Shown: piece after piece, positions 26,641 through 39,594 of the stretch
Layout of the letters: the number at the start of each line of letters is the position of its first letter
Position numbering within the stretch: position 1 is the stretch's first letter
NCBI GenBank assembly: GCA_907163375.1
Contig: CAJQUW010001407.1
Span: forward strand, 56,027 to 120,026
Length of the DNA stretch: 64,000 bases
DNA from: Prostheceraeus crozeri
Lineage: Eukaryota; Platyhelminthes; Polycladida; Euryleptidae
Direction of reading: 5' to 3'
Notes under the pieces: generated by a model
Seen by the model: only the letters and a program-made list of their open reading frames with translations
The model's database searches: none
Told to the model about the DNA's origin: nothing
Translations under genes and position numbers: made by a program

Positions 26641-27111
26641 GGAGGAGAGAAGAGGATAATGGGATAGAGATTTATGAAGATAACGAGAATAGGAAGAGGA
26701 GAATAATTGATGAGAGATTGAGTGACTTGAGTGAGTTTTTCGGTCATATAAATTAAACCTATGAATTTTGAGTTTTGAGATCTATCTGATGTTCGGCGTT
26801 TGCACGTTTACTAGACATCGAGTTCCTGAATTTATGTGGGATAAGATGGTAAAATGATAGGCAAAATAATGTGGGAACTTTATGTCAGATCCCATCAAAC
26901 GCTCATGTGGTCTGATGGTGGCATGACGATGGCCCACACAATACCCATGAACAATGATGGGGCCCACGTGGGCCCCACTGCTATACCATGGACGTTTTTC
27001 ACTGGGTAAGATCCTAAAAACATCTCCGCGAGAACTTCGCGAGACGGGTCGTACAGAGAAATTCGACTTGTGGCTCGAAAAGACCCTCAGGGCTCTTGGC
27101 TATTCTGGTGA
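26641..27111. other. Intergenic, no gene seen
   Basis: GA-rich at first, then unremarkable sequence up to the LINE fragment. No open frame is supported. Confidence 0.45.
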
Positions 27112-27675
27112 ATGGTAGAAAGACGAAGATTCCATTGTATTCCATTTTCTCTTATAGATTTTCAATTTGTTGATTCACATAAGATACTTGGGGTTATTTG
27201 GAGCTGTGATCTGCGATGGAATCTCCATTTTGATTATGTCCGTAAGATCTTTGTTCAAAGAATACATTGTCTTCGAGTTTTAAAAAATTTTCTGTCCAAA
27301 GATGAATTGTTCTGCATATATAATGGTTTACTACGATCCATTTTGGAGTACTGTACACCTCTATTTATTGCTATGCCCACTTTTTTGTCTGATGAAATTG
27401 AAAAACTTCAACGCCGAGCACACAGAATCATCTGTGGTTTTGAATGTGCTTGTGGCTGTTTGGAGCCTCTAAGTGTTAGAAGACTGAACTCAGCGTCCAA
27501 ACTTTTCAGAAAGTGCTCTTTCCCATTACATCCGTTACATTCAATCTTCCCAAGTGTTAGTGAACGTTCTGGTAGACGGATTGTTCCATTGTGCCGAACA
27601 TCTCGACGCCTCAATTATTTTATGATGTTTATGTCAGTTTACTTCATGCACGAACGTAATGTTAATTTTTGGTGA
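27112..27675 (+). pseudogene. LINE reverse transcriptase, 3' fragment (CR1/L2-like)
   Basis: The 187-residue frame matches the thumb and C-terminal part of non-LTR retrotransposon RTs: HKILGVIWSCDLRWNLH, a helical stretch with RVLKNFL, YNGLLRSILEYCTPLF, and IEKLQRRAHRIICG. There is no palm domain, so it is a 5'-truncated insertion. A CT-rich microsatellite (about 27740-27760) may mark its 3' tail. Confidence 0.8.
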
Positions 27676-29412
27676 TTTATATAATTTTTGATATGTTTAA
27701 TTTGTCATTTATGATTTTCATTCATTTTCAAATATACACATCTCTCTCTCTCTCTCTCTATTCTACCAATCAAGCATGATGATTGCTGCAGTCTTCAAAG
27801 CCTTGATCGTCAATCCCATGCAAGAAGAGGCTGCGGGATCTCTTTCGAAATTATATTTCCGAGATGAATTTCAGTGATGGAGGTGCGAGTATATTTAGCA
27901 CTCTTAAAATCATTCTTGCATTCGGAAAGTCTAATGAAATTCCTCGCTGAAATCATTGCGAAAGCATAAGGCTAGAGCATGATAGTATACATACCAGCGA
28001 TGAAAATGGGTTAGTGGGTCAAAGGCACCATTCGGTGACCCTGTCAATGACCTGGAATTTTCCGCTTTTGGGCTCTGCTGCTCTTGTAGCCATGAACAAA
28101 GTTTTTGCCTAAATTGTGATGTCAGTGAATGATCCGTTAATGTACTAATTCTATGAGCTTGTAAATCACTAGGTGATTTAAATGTTGGAAAATCATTAAC
28201 TCTAAAAATTACCAATTTTTTGAATAATTGCTGGCAAATTTACATCACTGCCTCATGGATCCTCTCTTGCAGCTGAGCCGACCAGTGATAATCCTGTAGG
28301 GGGCCTTTTCCTTTACAGCAAGTGACTTATGCGCACTTAATCCTTACTTCTCTTTCGTCGTTGAACAATAATTAATTGAATTTCCATTTTCCAACATTTG
28401 GTAGACCTTATTTACAGCAGAAATATTACAAATGGAACTCTTTTTTCTACTATATCACAGGAATTTCGCGGTCATTTGACCGAGGTCCACGATCAGTGCC
28501 ATCAACATTTAAAATCTATGCCCAATACCGCGCTAACGGTGTAGTGGCGAAAACTGAAAGGGAGGGGCAATTCGAAAACACTTTTCCGTGAGTTTTCGAA
28601 ATTTGAATTTCATACGTATCGTATCACTAGACTTCAATGACTTCAGTTCGACTCCAGCAATAATTTCATTCAGATGTGTACATAAAAGATTGGCTGAGAA
28701 TAATCAGCGTGTTTATACAAATTATTCAGCAAATACTTTTAAAGTGTGATGCTTAAAGGCCAGTTTCGATATTCACAAAATCATAGCATTGGTCGTTTAA
28801 CCAGAAATTGAAGGAAATCATTCAAAAAAATCCGCGGGTTAAGGTATAGTAATTTTGATTGCAAGATATTACGTTTGAAAACGGAAGTCTTGCGTGCTAT
28901 AAGGTCCAATTTGGTATATAAAATTGAATGCCGTCTGTAATCCAATTTTCAATCTAACTTTATGCCGTTTGCTATGCGTCCACACATGACGAAGCAAATG
29001 ATTTTCTATTCTCAAACACTTTCTGATTGACGAATTGGCGTTTACACCAGTGTCAAGTTTACACCAATTGCAAAGAAATGACGCTTACACCGTTGTTAGA
29101 CTGGTAAGGGTAAATCCGGCCAGATTCATTAATACAGCCGACAAAATCTTGCAAACAAAATGTCTTGCTTATTGTTTTTGCTCATCAGAAGAGTAAACTC
29201 AGACGGAATGGGCGTGTTTTCAGACCAATTGATGCTCCTTTTTGGTATTATGTGCAATTTCATCTACGTTTTATGGTCAAGTAGGTTTCAAGCGTGTGAT
29301 GATAGAACGCACGCACTCTTTCAGTAATGTACAATCAGAAGCAAACCTAATGAAGTATGACCGCATATTTATCTGATTACAACATTCTGCATTCATCATT
29401 CTATCGACAGCA
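27676..29412. other. Intergenic/upstream region of the transporter gene
   Basis: 1.7 kb without a supported gene. It probably contains the 5' UTR and promoter of the downstream transporter, but no clear TATA/initiator set could be picked out. Confidence 0.5.
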
Positions 29413-32349
29413 GTGATGGTGGACTCCGCAAAGACAATCCCTCGTAGGCCTTTCTTCAGTTACTTATCCAGCGCCTTGTCACGATCGAAGCCTTTAGATC
29501 ATGACTCAGTAATGGACACACCGCTCAACAGAAATCTTACTCAAATCGACTTACTCTTCTACGGTGCTGGAGCAATGCTTGGAAATTCGATTTACGGCGT
29601 TGTTGCTATAGTCTCAAACGAATACGCAGGACCCGCAACCTTTTTATCCTTCCTCTTGGCCGGTTTCGTGGCATTTCTCAATGGACTCTGTTACTCAGAA
29701 CTTTCTGCAAACATTCCGAGGGCTGGATCCGCGTACATGTACACTTATGTGATTTCTGGAGAATTCTTGGCCTTTCTGACTGGGTGGTTGATGATGTTAG
29801 AATATGCAGTTAGTGCTTGCTGTGCTGCAGTATCTGCTTCCTACAACCTCGATTTGATAGCAAATAGAACAATCAGCACGTATATTTTGCATAATGTAGG
29901 AGAAATGAAAGGATCTTCATTTTTAAACAGTTACCCAAATTTTCCAGCATGCGCTTTTGTTATGATTGCGTTGATTGTTCTATCAACTGGGAATACTAGC
30001 TTTACATGGATAAATATATTTCTCCAATTTGTAACTCTTTCTGCCATCGCCATTAGTACGATCTTCATGTTTTGCCACTTCAACCCGGAAAATTATATTT
30101 CAGAGACTCATCATGCATTTTTACCATTTGGAGTTGGTGGGCTTCTGTCCGGGGCAGGAATAGCTTTCAATGCATTCATCGGCTTTGATGCCATTTCAGT
30201 CGCTGGGGAAGAAGTCAAGAATCCGAGGAAGACCATACCAATGGCCATTTCAATTTCTGTTCTCTTTGTTATCATTGTCTGCGTCATTCATTCGATTTCT
30301 TTTATCGGATATGCAAGTTGGTGGAGTATTGATCCGCAGTTGGGGCTCATTAATGTCTTCTTCAACCCACCAGTGGATTGGATGAAATATATTGTCGGTG
30401 TTGGTGCAGTTTTAGCAGCGTTGTTCAGCACCATGTGTTGCACATTTGCAATCCCTCGAATCGCTTATTCTATGGCTTCAGATGGCCTCTTATTTGCTCC
30501 TATGGCATGGATTCATCCCAAGTCAAAAGTCCCACTCCTTCCTCTGTTGTTATTTGGTATGATAATCGCAGTAGCCGCGGCACTTTTCAATTATGACTCT
30601 CTGGTTTCATTTCTCAGTGTCGGAACTTTGATCACCTACGTGATTGTTGGATGTGATCTTCTTGTCCTCCGTTTTATGCGATCTGAGCTATACTTACAAA
30701 AAGACACAGATGAAGTTGGTCTTCTGTACCACCAATTTCGAAAACTGAAGTTCATTGATTGTAAAGCTCGAGGGTTTGTACCTTGTTTAGCTTTACTATG
30801 CTTCATAATTCTGAGTGGAGTAATCATTATCTTTGGTGTGGATGCTTCCAAGCACATAGCAGACGCTAGTGGCTGGGCAATCGTGATACTGGTGTTGTTA
30901 GTATTGGCTTTGATAGTATGTGTGGTTATCATTGCCTTACATCGGCCGTATGAAAGCGCGGATGCGGAGACATTTCAGGTGAGTGCTGATAGACTTAAAG
31001 GTGTACTCCGAGTGCTTTTCAATTTCCGTTTTATTGATGACAATTTTTCGGAAGATCAAATATACTCTCGCTTCAGGATTGCAAGTATATAAAAATATAC
31101 TTATTGTATAAAGTATAATAGCAAATAATTTGATATGCATGTACATAGAAAAATGTCCTCAGATTTGTACAATCTAGGCAATAAATTATAAGCTGCATCC
31201 TCTGCAAAGGGCCGGGCCGTTAGCGCATACAGCTTGTACAAACTAACTTATGACATTTTATGACCAGGCGTACTGGCACTCCGCAGTCTTTTATGATTAT
31301 CAGCCGCAAAACAAAATCGAGAATAATTAAGAGCAGCCTGTTGTGTAGACCTTCATATTTTCAGCCAAAGTTTGGCCAATCCGAGTTTGCTGACCAGCGA
31401 TTGCAAGTTAAAACTCAGGGTCTACTGAAAATTTATGATTGATTGTTCAAATCTAAGGACATACAGTACATGTAGTTCAAATATCGATGAAATAATCTAG
31501 ATGTCTGAACAGCTTCAGCTGATCTTTGCAGAAGACTAGTTCCAGTGGACAACAAAATTGGTCGTTGTTAACATAATATGAGAAGAACAAACAATTGTGA
31601 CATACACGTATTCATTTATAGTGATATTCAGATTGGTTTTAAGTTATTCGAATTTACATATTTTGAGCTTAAATCTAAACTTGTGGCATGAAATTCATTC
31701 TAGATCTGTGAGGGCGATTGCAATGACATGAAAAATGTCGGAGGGTGATATTTTTTTTACCGGAGATTCACTTCATTCACCTATTGAAAAGTAAGTAATT
31801 CAATTCTTGTATTTCAGTTTGGCTTGTACATAATTAATCCTTGAAAAGTAACACAAATTTGACAGGAAAAATTGACAATCAGATCTACTCTGTGACAAAG
31901 AGCAAGCCTAACAAGCCAATAGATAGATAATTACGAATAATGAGAACTCAAGTGATTGCGAAATGCAGTCACTTAACAAAACATTCCAGGTTAATATCTT
32001 TGTACGCTTTTTACTCAGTGAAGAATTTTCATTTCAGGTCCCGCTGGTTCCATACATTCCTCTTATCTCCATTTTCTTCAACATTGCACTGATAATCAAA
32101 CTACCTGTTCTGACATGGGTACGAGTAGTAGTCTGGCTACTTATTGGATTGATGGTATACTTCTTCTATGGAATTCGTCACAGCAAATTAGCCACTGAAG
32201 TCCTCATCATGGCTCCATGCGATTATTATGAACTTCCTGGCAGCAATAGAAGGGATAGAAAGACTTTTTCCGTTTCTGAAAGTCCTAAGAAAATTAACGA
32301 CACCAAGTTCCATGATGATGAAAAGAAACCGATCATGCAGAAAGACTGA
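29413..32349 (+). CDS. Cationic amino-acid transporter (SLC7 CAT-type), two exons
   Basis: Host membrane transporter of the APC superfamily. Exon 1 runs 29413-30978 (522 codons), an intron runs 30979-32037 (GTGAGT...TTTCAG), and exon 2 runs 32038-32349 (103 codons). The join is in phase 0, giving 625 residues, normal for CATs. The N-terminus is cytosolic. TM1 shows GAGAMLGNSIYGVV, the gating loop of the family, followed by SELSANIPRAGSAYMYTYV and FNAFIGFDAISVAGEEVKNP. Exon 2 begins VPLVPYIPLISIFFN, the typical CAT C-terminal block with the last two or three helices and a hydrophilic tail. About 14 membrane segments are expected. It would move arginine/lysine-type substrates, but SLC7A4/A14-like relatives are also possible. 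It is the only intact host gene in the window. Confidence 0.9.
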
Positions 32350-34430
32350 TGAATGATTGTGTCATCATACCCCTCCGCAATGAAATTTGAGGTTCCTTCC
32401 ATCCTATCCAAACTGCGTGAGGAGAGATGATTCGCCACTGTCGGACTGTTACTGTGGAAAATTTGGAATTCGCAATTTTGATTGCTAGTATTAGAGTGAA
32501 GAGGAGAGTGTGAAACCATAAAAATTTGACAGTCTATGTTCGGATGGATAAAACTTGTTGAAAACAGGGTTACTAAATGTTTCGAGTCTTCTTTTTCAAA
32601 TGGTAGTGCCTATTTTGCATGATTCGAAGACCTTCATACCAAAAATTCAAATTTAAAATTTGTATTTTCAATTTTTTTCATTTTTATGAATCTATGTATT
32701 TTTTTGACTCTTCAAAAAATGTTCATTAGAGCTTAAGTATTTATGCAAACTTTTACTCAAGTATATCTATATGGTGTTGTAAGTATACATACTGCGTTAA
32801 TTTCAGTACTATCAATAGGAATTTGAATTTTTGAACGTACATGTAAATGATGTCTTTTCATGTATTATTGCATTTTTCTATCTTTACAAATGTCTTGTTC
32901 TAATGACTTATTCGCTATAAAGACAAGATTATGATGCATTCCGAATACAATCTTTCGAAAGGTGATATATATTTTGCATTATTCTGTGGGTTTCATATCT
33001 AAAAATTCACATAAAAGCTTCATATGTTCACATTTTTGCATTTGCATGTACGTGTATTGCATGTACAATTATACATATACAATGCACATGTACTCATTTT
33101 GGGAGATAAGATGAATCTGTAGTCTGTATGTTGACAATCTTGAATTGCACATGCATAAATATCATGTAAATATGATGCAGAAACATTACATCAATAATCA
33201 ATGCTACTCTAAATGAAAGCCATCAATTTTCGAAAAAGTACTTTTAAAAATGACCTTTAAAACTGATCTCACAGTAAGTCAATTTTGCCCAAATTTTAAC
33301 TGAAAGTTCAACATGCGAGTACATACAAACTAAAAGTCACAAAAAATTAAACTTTTGTCTGGCTTAGTTTAGGAGATATAAAGAGAAGTTGATAAGGAGG
33401 GGGATATTTCCCCTCCACGGTCCTGATAGGGTTAAGGGACTAGAATGGACACTGAAAGCAATAAAACGTCGTGGACATGCGTGGTCATGACTTCGGTACC
33501 TAAACGATGGCGGCTTCCTGTGGCTGATGTACGAAAGATACATGCAGCCACAAAAATGTTTTGTTTATCTGCTGTGGTTTGATAGAAGTGTGATTGATTC
33601 GAAATCGCCGGCACATCGAGGAACTTGCTAAATGGGCAAAAAAGAATTCCTAATACCTTCCGGAGAAAGGAAAAAAGTCGTGCGTCACTTGCGGATTGCT
33701 CTGAATTCTATCAAAGTGATTCGATTACCACTATTCCTTCAGATTCGAAGAATTCAGATCATTGCGCACAAGTTTTCTCCATAATATTTGGCCCTTCCGA
33801 TCATTATTAAAAAAAATATCAGGCGCTCGAAAATTAATTCACCTGATGATTCACTGCATTGTGCATACACTGCATGTTAGCCAGACAGCGATGTGTGTTT
33901 TGGTGTGTGCGAGGTGATATCACAGCACGCACGCCTCTGTCACTGGTTCTGGTGTCCTCTGCTGACAGCTTATTGTTTGCCATTTCCAATAGCAAACGAT
34001 ACACGAATTATCCATTCGAGAAGGAGCAAGTTGTCTAATCATATAATGTGCCATTTCGATGTTTAGGTTAGATACATTCCTTTCATTCTAGAATACCGAA
34101 GCGCGCGCAGATGAATCCAATTTTGTGCCTGCAGCTTACCAGTGTACTTTACCAATACTCATGATAATCATCTTTTCTCTGCATAGAAAAAAGCATTCTG
34201 ATTTAATGACTTCAGTAGATTCGCCTTATAGCAAGAATCTACAACTGCTGTATGTTTCAGTAATTTTATTCTTCTCAATATCTACGAACATTGACCTCGA
34301 TGTGATCGTCTGAAATGACCACTGGAATTTTGTCCATTCCAGTCCCTCAAACTTAAACAAATATAAAACTCGGATTTCTATGGAAAAAACAGATGCATTC
34401 TACTAATGGAAAGCGTAGACATAAAATCTA
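32350..34430. other. Non-coding stretch, no gene seen
   Basis: It presumably begins with the 3' UTR of the transporter. The rest is AT-rich with no supported open frame, RNA or transposon boundary. Confidence 0.5.
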
Positions 34431-34436
34431 TTGTAT

Positions 34437-35256
34437 TGTGATTTTCATTTTTCTCTGAGAAATATTTCCAGAAATCGTCTCAATGCCTGAGATAGTCCGA
34501 CAGCCAGAGCGAGTTTCTGAAGTGAGCGAGGCCGAAGATGAGACTTTCACAGAATGATTTAACCCTATGCATTCTGCGAATCAGTGCGTCTGTCGAGTGC
34601 TACCTGGTTTCTCTTCTTGTCAGACACAATCAAAGAAAAACACATGTTAATCCTGTGGGAAGCAGATTGTAGTTTTTGGCATTAAGCGAAAAGTACTAGG
34701 CACAATTTTTGGATGGAATATCTTCAGGTCACTCCCTATCATGCTCATGCAACCCTGTCTATGAAGATAAACACATTCAGATTTGGCAAGCCTCCTAGTA
34801 CCAACATCCACAAGCATTTTGAGCAATTTAATCCGCATTAAATTCCACATTCTCGAATACATCGCCTGTCAGAAACATGATAATTTCACACACACATGCA
34901 CATGATAGGAGGTGACTTGAAGACATAACGGTATCACGCCGAAAATTATGGCTCTGAACTTGCTACTTTTCAGTTGATAAGAGAAAGCAATGAAAATTTC
35001 ATTTCTATAAAAATTGCAATCTGCATCCAATTGGACTAACATTTTGCGTTCTTCTTCGATCGTGTCTGACAAGAAGAGGAACTATCTAGAACCCAGCAGA
35101 CACACAGATTCGTAGTAGGCATAGGGTGTACATCATTCTATGAAAGTCTCATTTTCGGTCTCGTTCCCTGCAGAAACCTGTTTAGGCTGCCCGACTACTT
35201 TGTGATTTTCATTTTTTTCTGGAAAATATTTCCAGAAATCGTCTCGATGCCTGTCA
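34437..35256. mobile_element. Foldback element with ~300-bp arms, flanked by ~50-bp direct repeats
   Basis: The arms start at about 34489 and 35198 (GATAGTCCGACAGCC against the reverse complement of GGCTGCCCGACTAC) and can be followed inward for about 300 bp with divergence (for example TCTTGTCAGACAC in both). Outside the arms, the block GAAATATTTCCAGAAATCGT occurs in direct orientation at about 34458 and as a close variant at about 35225. No coding capacity. It is probably a non-autonomous DNA element whose target carried or duplicated the 50-bp block. Confidence 0.65.
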
Positions 35257-35289
35257 GGTTTTCAAAGAAGGATAGTGCTTCGATTACAG

Positions 35290-38010
35290 GGCAAGTATAT
35301 TAGGTAGAACTTAACTCAGCATTAATTACATCCCCGATGTGAATGAAGTGTTGATTTTGTTAAATGAGGTATTGTTGATCATCTAGTATCGCATGTAAGT
35401 TGTGCAAATTTGTACTGTTTTGGAGAAATTAACATAGAAGTGACTGATGACACTGATCTTCTGAATCGCAGGTTAGACGAACTTGAATTCCTTTCCTGTT
35501 TACATTAATCACTATGCAATGATATACACGAACATAAAATATTTCTGCTACTTCGGGACATCTCGTTTGAATAATAATCATAATATAAAAAGTGGTAGGT
35601 TGATTAAGAAAACATCATAATAGAAGGAAAAATAAATAAAGACCACCCTTACTATTACATAGATAATTTCTGCCTGCCGTTTGTGCTATTCGATGAATGT
35701 GTTGTCACTTTCATAAATGATAAAGTGCATTTGTAGGTCCTCTCTTTCCAGATTCAGTCTATTTCTTCATCTCATTTTGGCGAATCATGAAAATTTAGCC
35801 TTAAATGATTTTAATGGCTGAATTTTCATCGCTGACATTCCAACAGCAGAATTACCGAGATGATGTGAAGCGCTCCCGTTTCAAATGCAAATTGCCGTGT
35901 CAACACCATAATGAAAACATCATCTAATGCAAATTCATCCTAATAAATGGCGATCTGCAGCTGCAAACATGAAACAATGAAGCAAATATCAACTAACAAG
36001 TAAGGGCTTAAACAAGTGTCGTGTTTCAATGTTATCTTCTTGACAAAAATCACGAAGTCTTGACATGTATTCTTCCATGGTTAAGAGCCATCACACATTT
36101 ACCGATTTGTTTTTCCACAAAATTTATTATTTAAACGGACTTCATTGAATATTATTGGAGCATTTATTTCAAGAGAAAAAGGATTAGCACAAAAACACTC
36201 GAAGCTGTTTGAGGATGCATATCCCATCATCCACTTAAATCATTATCTACGCGAGCGAAGTTAACTAAGACGTGATGTGCCCCTTTCTGTGAGCCCTATT
36301 GCATGAATTCAACTAATCAGTTAAACAGTCGATTTCATTTCCCCCATTTGCCACGTTGAATATATGTACAGTACATTCGAAAGACGTGGAGTCATTCGAA
36401 GGAGACCAGTCTCCTGAAAAACAGTTAAAGATGACGCAAGCTTTTGAAGTGCACTTATTAATCAGTTAATCTGTAAGCAATTTGAGTAAGTGGGTGTCAG
36501 TAGGTCAAAAGAAATAAGAAAAGCTGAGTCTATATTGCTTTCATTGTTTCATTTTGCATTTGAAACGATAATGCTGCAGTGGACTTGGTAAATAATCTTC
36601 GTTTACGCATTCATACAGGCAAAAGTGCACTTGAAACGGCAATGCTGCCAATTCTTTTCGACTGAGTTGCATTTTGGAATAGCATTGTCAATCTTGAAGG
36701 GACAAAACTCGTTCTTGACGGGTCAAACCTATGGAGCCAACGTTGTGATAGAACGCGTGGTCACATCCACAAAGACTCGGAGATATTTTTCGTCTGTTGA
36801 ATTATGATTACACTTTATGCTCTTACAGAAATAAACAAATATTTCTTCTTCTGTCTGCTTTATCTGTCATGAGAAAGATATTGTTAAATTAACCTATGGC
36901 TTATGAAAGATCGTGACGCAACTTTAGAACGATGACTTATGGTTTATTCTGTGTGCCTCCGGCCGAAAGTATCATGCTAATAACCTCAGCTAATAATTCT
37001 GACAGGTCTTAACTTGACAGATCTGTTTGCCTGTTTGGAAAAGGCTGCTAACTAAATTTTCTAAGTTAACAAACTCGAGAATTTGGTCAATAAACAGAAA
37101 CAGCTTAATTTTTAGTGTGAAGACTTAAGTTCATAGACTAAGTATAGTAGGTACAGTGTCGATTCAAAAAAGTATCTGTGCATAGTGAAACATTTTATAT
37201 GAAAAAATTCAGCCTTTTGCGGAGATCACGTTCCCTGTGTTCCAAACAATTATTTGAGCATTTTTTAAAAAGCTATATTTCTGCAAATTATTCCTGTGTT
37301 TTTATACCACCGACGTGAAGGCACTATGAATGTAGCATGAAACACGTCGGATATCAAAAATAATGTCCATTTACAAATAGATATCTCAATGAAGCGGAAG
37401 TTAGGCTGACTATGAAAGTAATTTCATAAGCCACATTATAATGCAAGTCTTCATAGAACGGTTGAGATCTTATTGTGCCTCTTGGCTGAGATTTCAAGTT
37501 TTTAATTCAGTTTTCATCGGCATAATCTTGTGATTCACTCAATTAGTTCATGCTTCATTTCTTGAATCTGAATAGCAATGTGAACCCATTTAGAACTATC
37601 AAATCTAATCATGATCATTTTGTTTGATTATGATTATATCAACACGGTCTTTCATGGACAGGTAATTTGTGACAAGCTATGATCACGCTTGAGAAAATTC
37701 TCTTATTCATAAGGCTGAGCATTTAAGCATAGTAGAATCTCAACAAACTATATTGCCTCTCCAAGGTTGTCATAACATGGAGGATTTGTAAAATACTATT
37801 CCTTCTTCTATTGCTATTCTATTGCTATGATGATCAGTCAAATTCGTGTACATTTCTCTAAAAGTGCAAAAAATGCATATCTTACATCATACTCACATGT
37901 AGTAATGGTTCTCAATTCAAGTTCATTTCATGAAATTGAAACTGTATATACATATAGGGGATTTAATAAATGCTGAGTTGCCACTCCACCTAATATGTTT
38001 ACCCTATGCT
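35290..38010. repeat. Inverted-repeat bordered repeat family copy (ATATTAGGTRGA ends)
   Basis: The left end (about 35298-35450, ATATTAGGTAGA) and the right end (about 37930-38000, reading in reverse as ATATTAGGTGGA) are inverted. The right part (37140-38000) also matches 44430-45240 in reverse orientation. Between them I see no gene: open frames are short and without family signatures. This could be a 2.7-kb non-autonomous DNA transposon, but no matching target duplication was found. Confidence 0.5.
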
Positions 38011-39590
38011 TAAGTTATTCTGCCCTTCATGAAAACTCCTTTATAATGAACTTATTTTCCGCCTAGATAACATTCTTATCATCAAATTTTCATTCTATTT
38101 GATATCTAATAAGTTTCATTCTGCGTAAATATCAAAATCTCGAACACCGAATGGCAGGGAACATCAGGAATGATTTGCGAAAATCCATGTTTTTAAAAAC
38201 TGATCAATTATTTTTTCGATATGAAGTACAAAGTTTTTTTCTCATTAAAAAAAACGTGATATGATTATTTTCACTGCACCAGCCAACTGACATTTACTGA
38301 GTTAGCACTACCTACTATAGATTATGCCCTCAGCAAAACATGAAGGAAACTTCTAGGACATCAATGTTTCACTAAATTTACAACTTTGAAAGATTTGACT
38401 TTAAAAATTCAGGTTTCTTCAACCACTTGAGACCCGATGATGTGCGGTGCACGTCATGCAGGCACTTGCGTAAACGCTCGACTAACTGCAAACAACTCTG
38501 CCCCAACTACCCATGACGCGCACAATACATTTTCGCTGCATTATGTTCCCCATTACTCGCTCAGTATCTGGGGAGTTGCAGTTATGAGCGAATGATGGGT
38601 AGGCTCAGTGCAGCAGATTTGGCTGTGGGGATCAAAAGGTCAGTGAATTTGCGCATTTTCTGGCAAATTTGAAAACCCAGCAGAAGCTAGATCGTAGATG
38701 CAGAAATATTAGGAATTGAACGACAAGCATGCTGACGCTAGTTGAATGCATTTCTACGAATGGTAGATGAATTATCAAGATTGATTATTTCTGTAACAAA
38801 TATATGAAAAGTGATTCGATGGCAACGGTTTTCTTTTACTGCAAGAGTGCTCTTGGTGTTGACATTTGACCATACTCTTTAGTCAAATGGGTTTCCTCCA
38901 GAACCAAAAAGGATTGTCATACTTCCCGAAAGTGGACAACATAAGAAATGTAGGACGGGAGTTACTGACACTTCTTCCTAAATTCGCGCACAAAGGGCTT
39001 AATGGCATGGATTTGTAGATCTTGAAACGCTGAATATAAAACTCAAATTCTTAAGTGTCACAGTCAGTCGCTTTCGATTATAGGTGAGGTTAAAGAATTC
39101 CCTTTGGAATCCAATGGTAAAATCCAAGAAATATCTATGGATTGTGAAACACTTGGCAATTTCCGTACACTTTCTCTTACAGAAAAGAAACTATCCATCA
39201 GAATGCCATGAAATTTGAAACATGATTTAGTTCAGAGCATCAACTTCGATATAAAAATTGAAGTGAGTCACATGATTCAGTATTTGATGTCTGAGAGCCT
39301 CTACAAAATGAGTAAAATAGCCAAAATTAAGTCAAAACATGAAATTTACCCATTTCTGGCTCAGTTGAGTACCTTTGACTAGAAAAAATGAAAAAGTAGT
39401 ATCTTGCATAATGACACAAAAACACATTTATGAAGCATCAAGCAAATGCCAAAAAATACATTCCTCTGTTAATTCGCTTTATTAGCCAAAAATGTCATTA
39501 TTAGTGGAGAGCCCCTGTATGCCTGCATCCATTGTAATGCATCATGGCCGCCAAGAGTGTTGCACAACTTCAAGTTTGGTTCATATTAGT
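38011..39590. other. Non-coding stretch, no gene seen
   Basis: No supported coding frame, RNA gene or repeat terminus was seen in these 1.6 kb. Confidence 0.45.
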
Positions 39591-39594
39591 CATA

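Noticed and set aside
26424..26747. 107-residue Ser/Leu-rich frame
   Set aside because: Encoded by GA/GATA simple repeats.
36625..36807. Short plus frame
   Set aside because: No family signal, non-coding surroundings, length expected by chance.
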